Origin: Nevskia sp.
GTDB taxonomy: Bacteria; Pseudomonadota; Gammaproteobacteria; Nevskiales; Nevskiaceae
Reading direction: 5' to 3'
NCBI GenBank assembly: GCA_028291645.1
Contig: JAQGNU010000100.1
Coordinates: forward strand, 1-41,955
Length of the DNA: 41,955 nucleotides
The stretch's first letter is position 1. Every line of letters begins with the position of its first letter. The notes beneath the pieces were generated by a model that did not search any database, had not been told where the DNA came from, and saw nothing but the letters and a program-made list of their open reading frames with translations. A program made the position numbers and the translations under genes. Positions 39,940 to 41,955 of this stretch are shown piece by piece.

Positions 39940-40522
39940 TCAAGCGTTCTGGATTTCGCTGCGTATTCTCATCTTCCGCGCGGGGCCGGAAGATTTTCCG
40001 TTCGATGGCAGCCGGCGCCTGCTGGGTGCCTGCGTCGCGCTCGCCTTCATCGTGAATGTATTCGCCGGGGCCGTCGCCCTGCCTCTCTACGCGAGCTTGT
40101 TCACGGCGCTGGCGGTGGTCGGTAGTTACGCGGTGACCGCGCGTAGCGCCCTTGTTCGCCGCGGATTGATGAACCGATTCCAGCAAACCCTCAATGCACT
40201 GCTGGTGACCAATGCGCTGCTGACGCTGGCGGTGCTGCCAGCGCTAATCCAGATCGCGCCGGTTATCATCGAATTCATTCATCAGGTCCAGCAGAATCCC
40301 GATCTCGCCAATCATGCGGAACAATGGCCCCATGTCGGTCTCGGCCTCGAGTTGTGGTTCGACCTGACGTTCATCTGGCAATTCGCGATCGGTGCGTACA
40401 TCTTCAAGCGCGCTACCAATACCAGTGCTCTGGTTGGCGTCCTGTTCGTGCTGATGCTCGGCCTAGTGATGCTTGGCCTGAATTTCTTCGCGAGCCTGCT
40501 GGTCGCAATGACGATGGCATAA
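39932..40522 (+). CDS. Hypothetical multi-spanning inner membrane protein
   Basis: 196 aa with four to five hydrophobic segments; between rnd and mpl. Confidence 0.75.
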   Translation: MFNQAFWISLRILIFRAGPEDFPFDGSRRLLGACVALAFIVNVFAGAVALPLYASLFTALAVVGSYAVTARSALVRRGLMNRFQQTLNALLVTNALLTLAVLPALIQIAPVIIEFIHQVQQNPDLANHAEQWPHVGLGLELWFDLTFIWQFAIGAYIFKRATNTSALVGVLFVLMLGLVMLGLNFFASLLVAMTMA

Positions 40523-40537
40523 GGACTGGATCACTGC

Positions 40538-41917
40538 TTGCATCTGCATATCCTCGGCATCTGCGGCACGTTCATGGCCGGCATCGCCGCGCTGGCGCGC
40601 GAGGCCGGTCATCGCGTCACCGGTTCGGATGCGAATGCCTGGCCGCCGATGTCGACACAATTGCAAGCGCTCGGCATCGAAGTCCTGCGCGGTTACGAAG
40701 CCGCGCATCTACAGCAGTTCGGCAATTCGGGGCCGGATGTCGTCGTCGTCGGCAACGTCATCACGCGCGGCAATCCTGCGATCGAGTACGTGCTCAACCA
40801 GGGCTTGCCGTACGTGTCCGGTCCGCAATGGCTGGCTGACAACGTGTTGCACGAACGCCATGTGCTGGCCGTTGCCGGTACGCACGGCAAGACCACCACC
40901 ACCAGCATGCTGACCTGGCTGCTTGAATCTGCTGGGCTCGAACCGGGTTTTCTGGTCGGCGGCGTGCCGGCCAATTTCGGCGTGTCGGCGCGATTCGGCC
41001 GCGGCAAGTTCTTCGTCATCGAAGCCGATGAATACGACACCGCGTTCTTCGACAAGCGCAGCAAGTTCCTGCATTACCGGCCGCGCACGGCGATTCTGAA
41101 CAATCTCGAATACGACCACGCCGACATCTTTCCCGATCTCGCCGCGATCGAGCGCCAGTTCCATCATCTGATCCGCACGGTGCCGGGGCAGGGACGCTTG
41201 ATCGTCAACGCGGCCGATGCCAATCTCGCGCGCGTGCTGACCCAGGGTTGCTGGAGCGAAGTCGAACATTTCGATGTTGCGGCCAACACCGACAGCGAGT
41301 GGATCGCGCAGCCGCAGGCGCATGGTTTCGAGGTTCTGCTGCGGGGTATTTCGCAGGGCAGTGCACAGATGACGATGCCCGGTGCGCACAATCGTGCGAA
41401 CGCGCTCGCCGCGGTTGCAGCGGCGGCGCATGTCGGCGTTGCAGTAGCAGAGTCCTTGACGGCCCTGGCCGAGTTCCGTGGCGTCAAACGGCGCCTGGAG
41501 TGGCGCGGCGAACAAGGCGGCGTCGCCGTCTATGATGATTTTGCGCACCACCCGACGGCCATCGCGGCGACGCTGGCGGCGCTGCGCGAGCCCGCCGAAA
41601 CCAGCCAGGCCGGCCGCATCTTCGCCGTGCTGGAACCACGCTCCAACACCATGCGCCTCGGCGGTCATGCACAGACGCTGGCGGCAAGCCTGCAATCAGC
41701 CGATCAGGTGTTCGTCTACGCGCGGCCCGATCTGAAATGGGATGCGCAGGCCGCATTGGCTGCGCTCGGCGACAAGCTGCACGCGCATGCCGAGCTCGCT
41801 GCGTTGGTTGCCGATGTGGCCGCGCAGGCGCGCGCCGGCGATCGTGTGCTGGTGATGAGCAACGGCGACTTCGGCGGGGTGCACGAGCAGCTGCTGGCTG
41901 CGCTGGCGGCGGCTTGA
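40538..41917 (+). CDS. mpl: UDP-N-acetylmuramate:L-alanyl-gamma-D-glutamyl-meso-diaminopimelate ligase (TTG start)
   Basis: LHLHILGICGTFMAGIAALAREAGHRVTGSD, VAGTHGKTTTTSMLTWLLE, YDDFAHHPTAIAATL. Confidence 0.96.
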   Translation: MHLHILGICGTFMAGIAALAREAGHRVTGSDANAWPPMSTQLQALGIEVLRGYEAAHLQQFGNSGPDVVVVGNVITRGNPAIEYVLNQGLPYVSGPQWLADNVLHERHVLAVAGTHGKTTTTSMLTWLLESAGLEPGFLVGGVPANFGVSARFGRGKFFVIEADEYDTAFFDKRSKFLHYRPRTAILNNLEYDHADIFPDLAAIERQFHHLIRTVPGQGRLIVNAADANLARVLTQGCWSEVEHFDVAANTDSEWIAQPQAHGFEVLLRGISQGSAQMTMPGAHNRANALAAVAAAAHVGVAVAESLTALAEFRGVKRRLEWRGEQGGVAVYDDFAHHPTAIAATLAALREPAETSQAGRIFAVLEPRSNTMRLGGHAQTLAASLQSADQVFVYARPDLKWDAQAALAALGDKLHAHAELAALVADVAAQARAGDRVLVMSNGDFGGVHEQLLAALAAA

Positions 41918-41955
41918 ACCAAGCTGAAATGCCGCCATCTTCAATGCCGCCATGC

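Noticed and set aside
41929-41955. Short direct repeat AATGCCGCCAT x2 at the window edge
   Set aside because: Truncated by the window end; too little sequence to interpret.

Overview
A GC-rich chromosomal segment, most consistent with a gammaproteobacterium, carrying mainly housekeeping genes. Conserved blocks: metK-ahcY-metF, argB-dut-coaBC, radC-rpmB-rpmG, mtnB-mtnD...mtnC, cysQ/yrfG, rhlB|trxA-rho, purD, ppa-pfp|adk, rnd and mpl. No rRNA, tRNA, CRISPR array, prophage or classical defence island was recognised. Accessory interest lies in: (1) a ~272 bp MITE-like element (31096..31367) with ~34 bp imperfect terminal inverted repeats around two hairpin modules, abutting the start codon of an acetyl-CoA hydrolase-like gene, with a probable degenerate relative just after adk; (2) a Rho factor with a ~95 aa N-terminal extension that starts with an Asn/Gly-rich, prion-like low-complexity tract; (3) a retropepsin-like (COG4067/PF05618-type) domain whose catalytic D-T-G appears replaced by E-P-G, fused to an Excalibur domain; (4) a three-gene glycosylation cassette plus an alpha/beta hydrolase splitting the methionine-salvage genes; (5) candidate regulatory signals: a metK-proximal near-perfect palindrome, a terminator between ahcY and metF, DnaA boxes in the thiD upstream region, a TGCAA-N8-TTGCA operator at an SRPBCC/ArsR operon, and GTAG-headed REP-like palindromes. 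All assignments come from reading the sequence and remembered family motifs; no searches were run.
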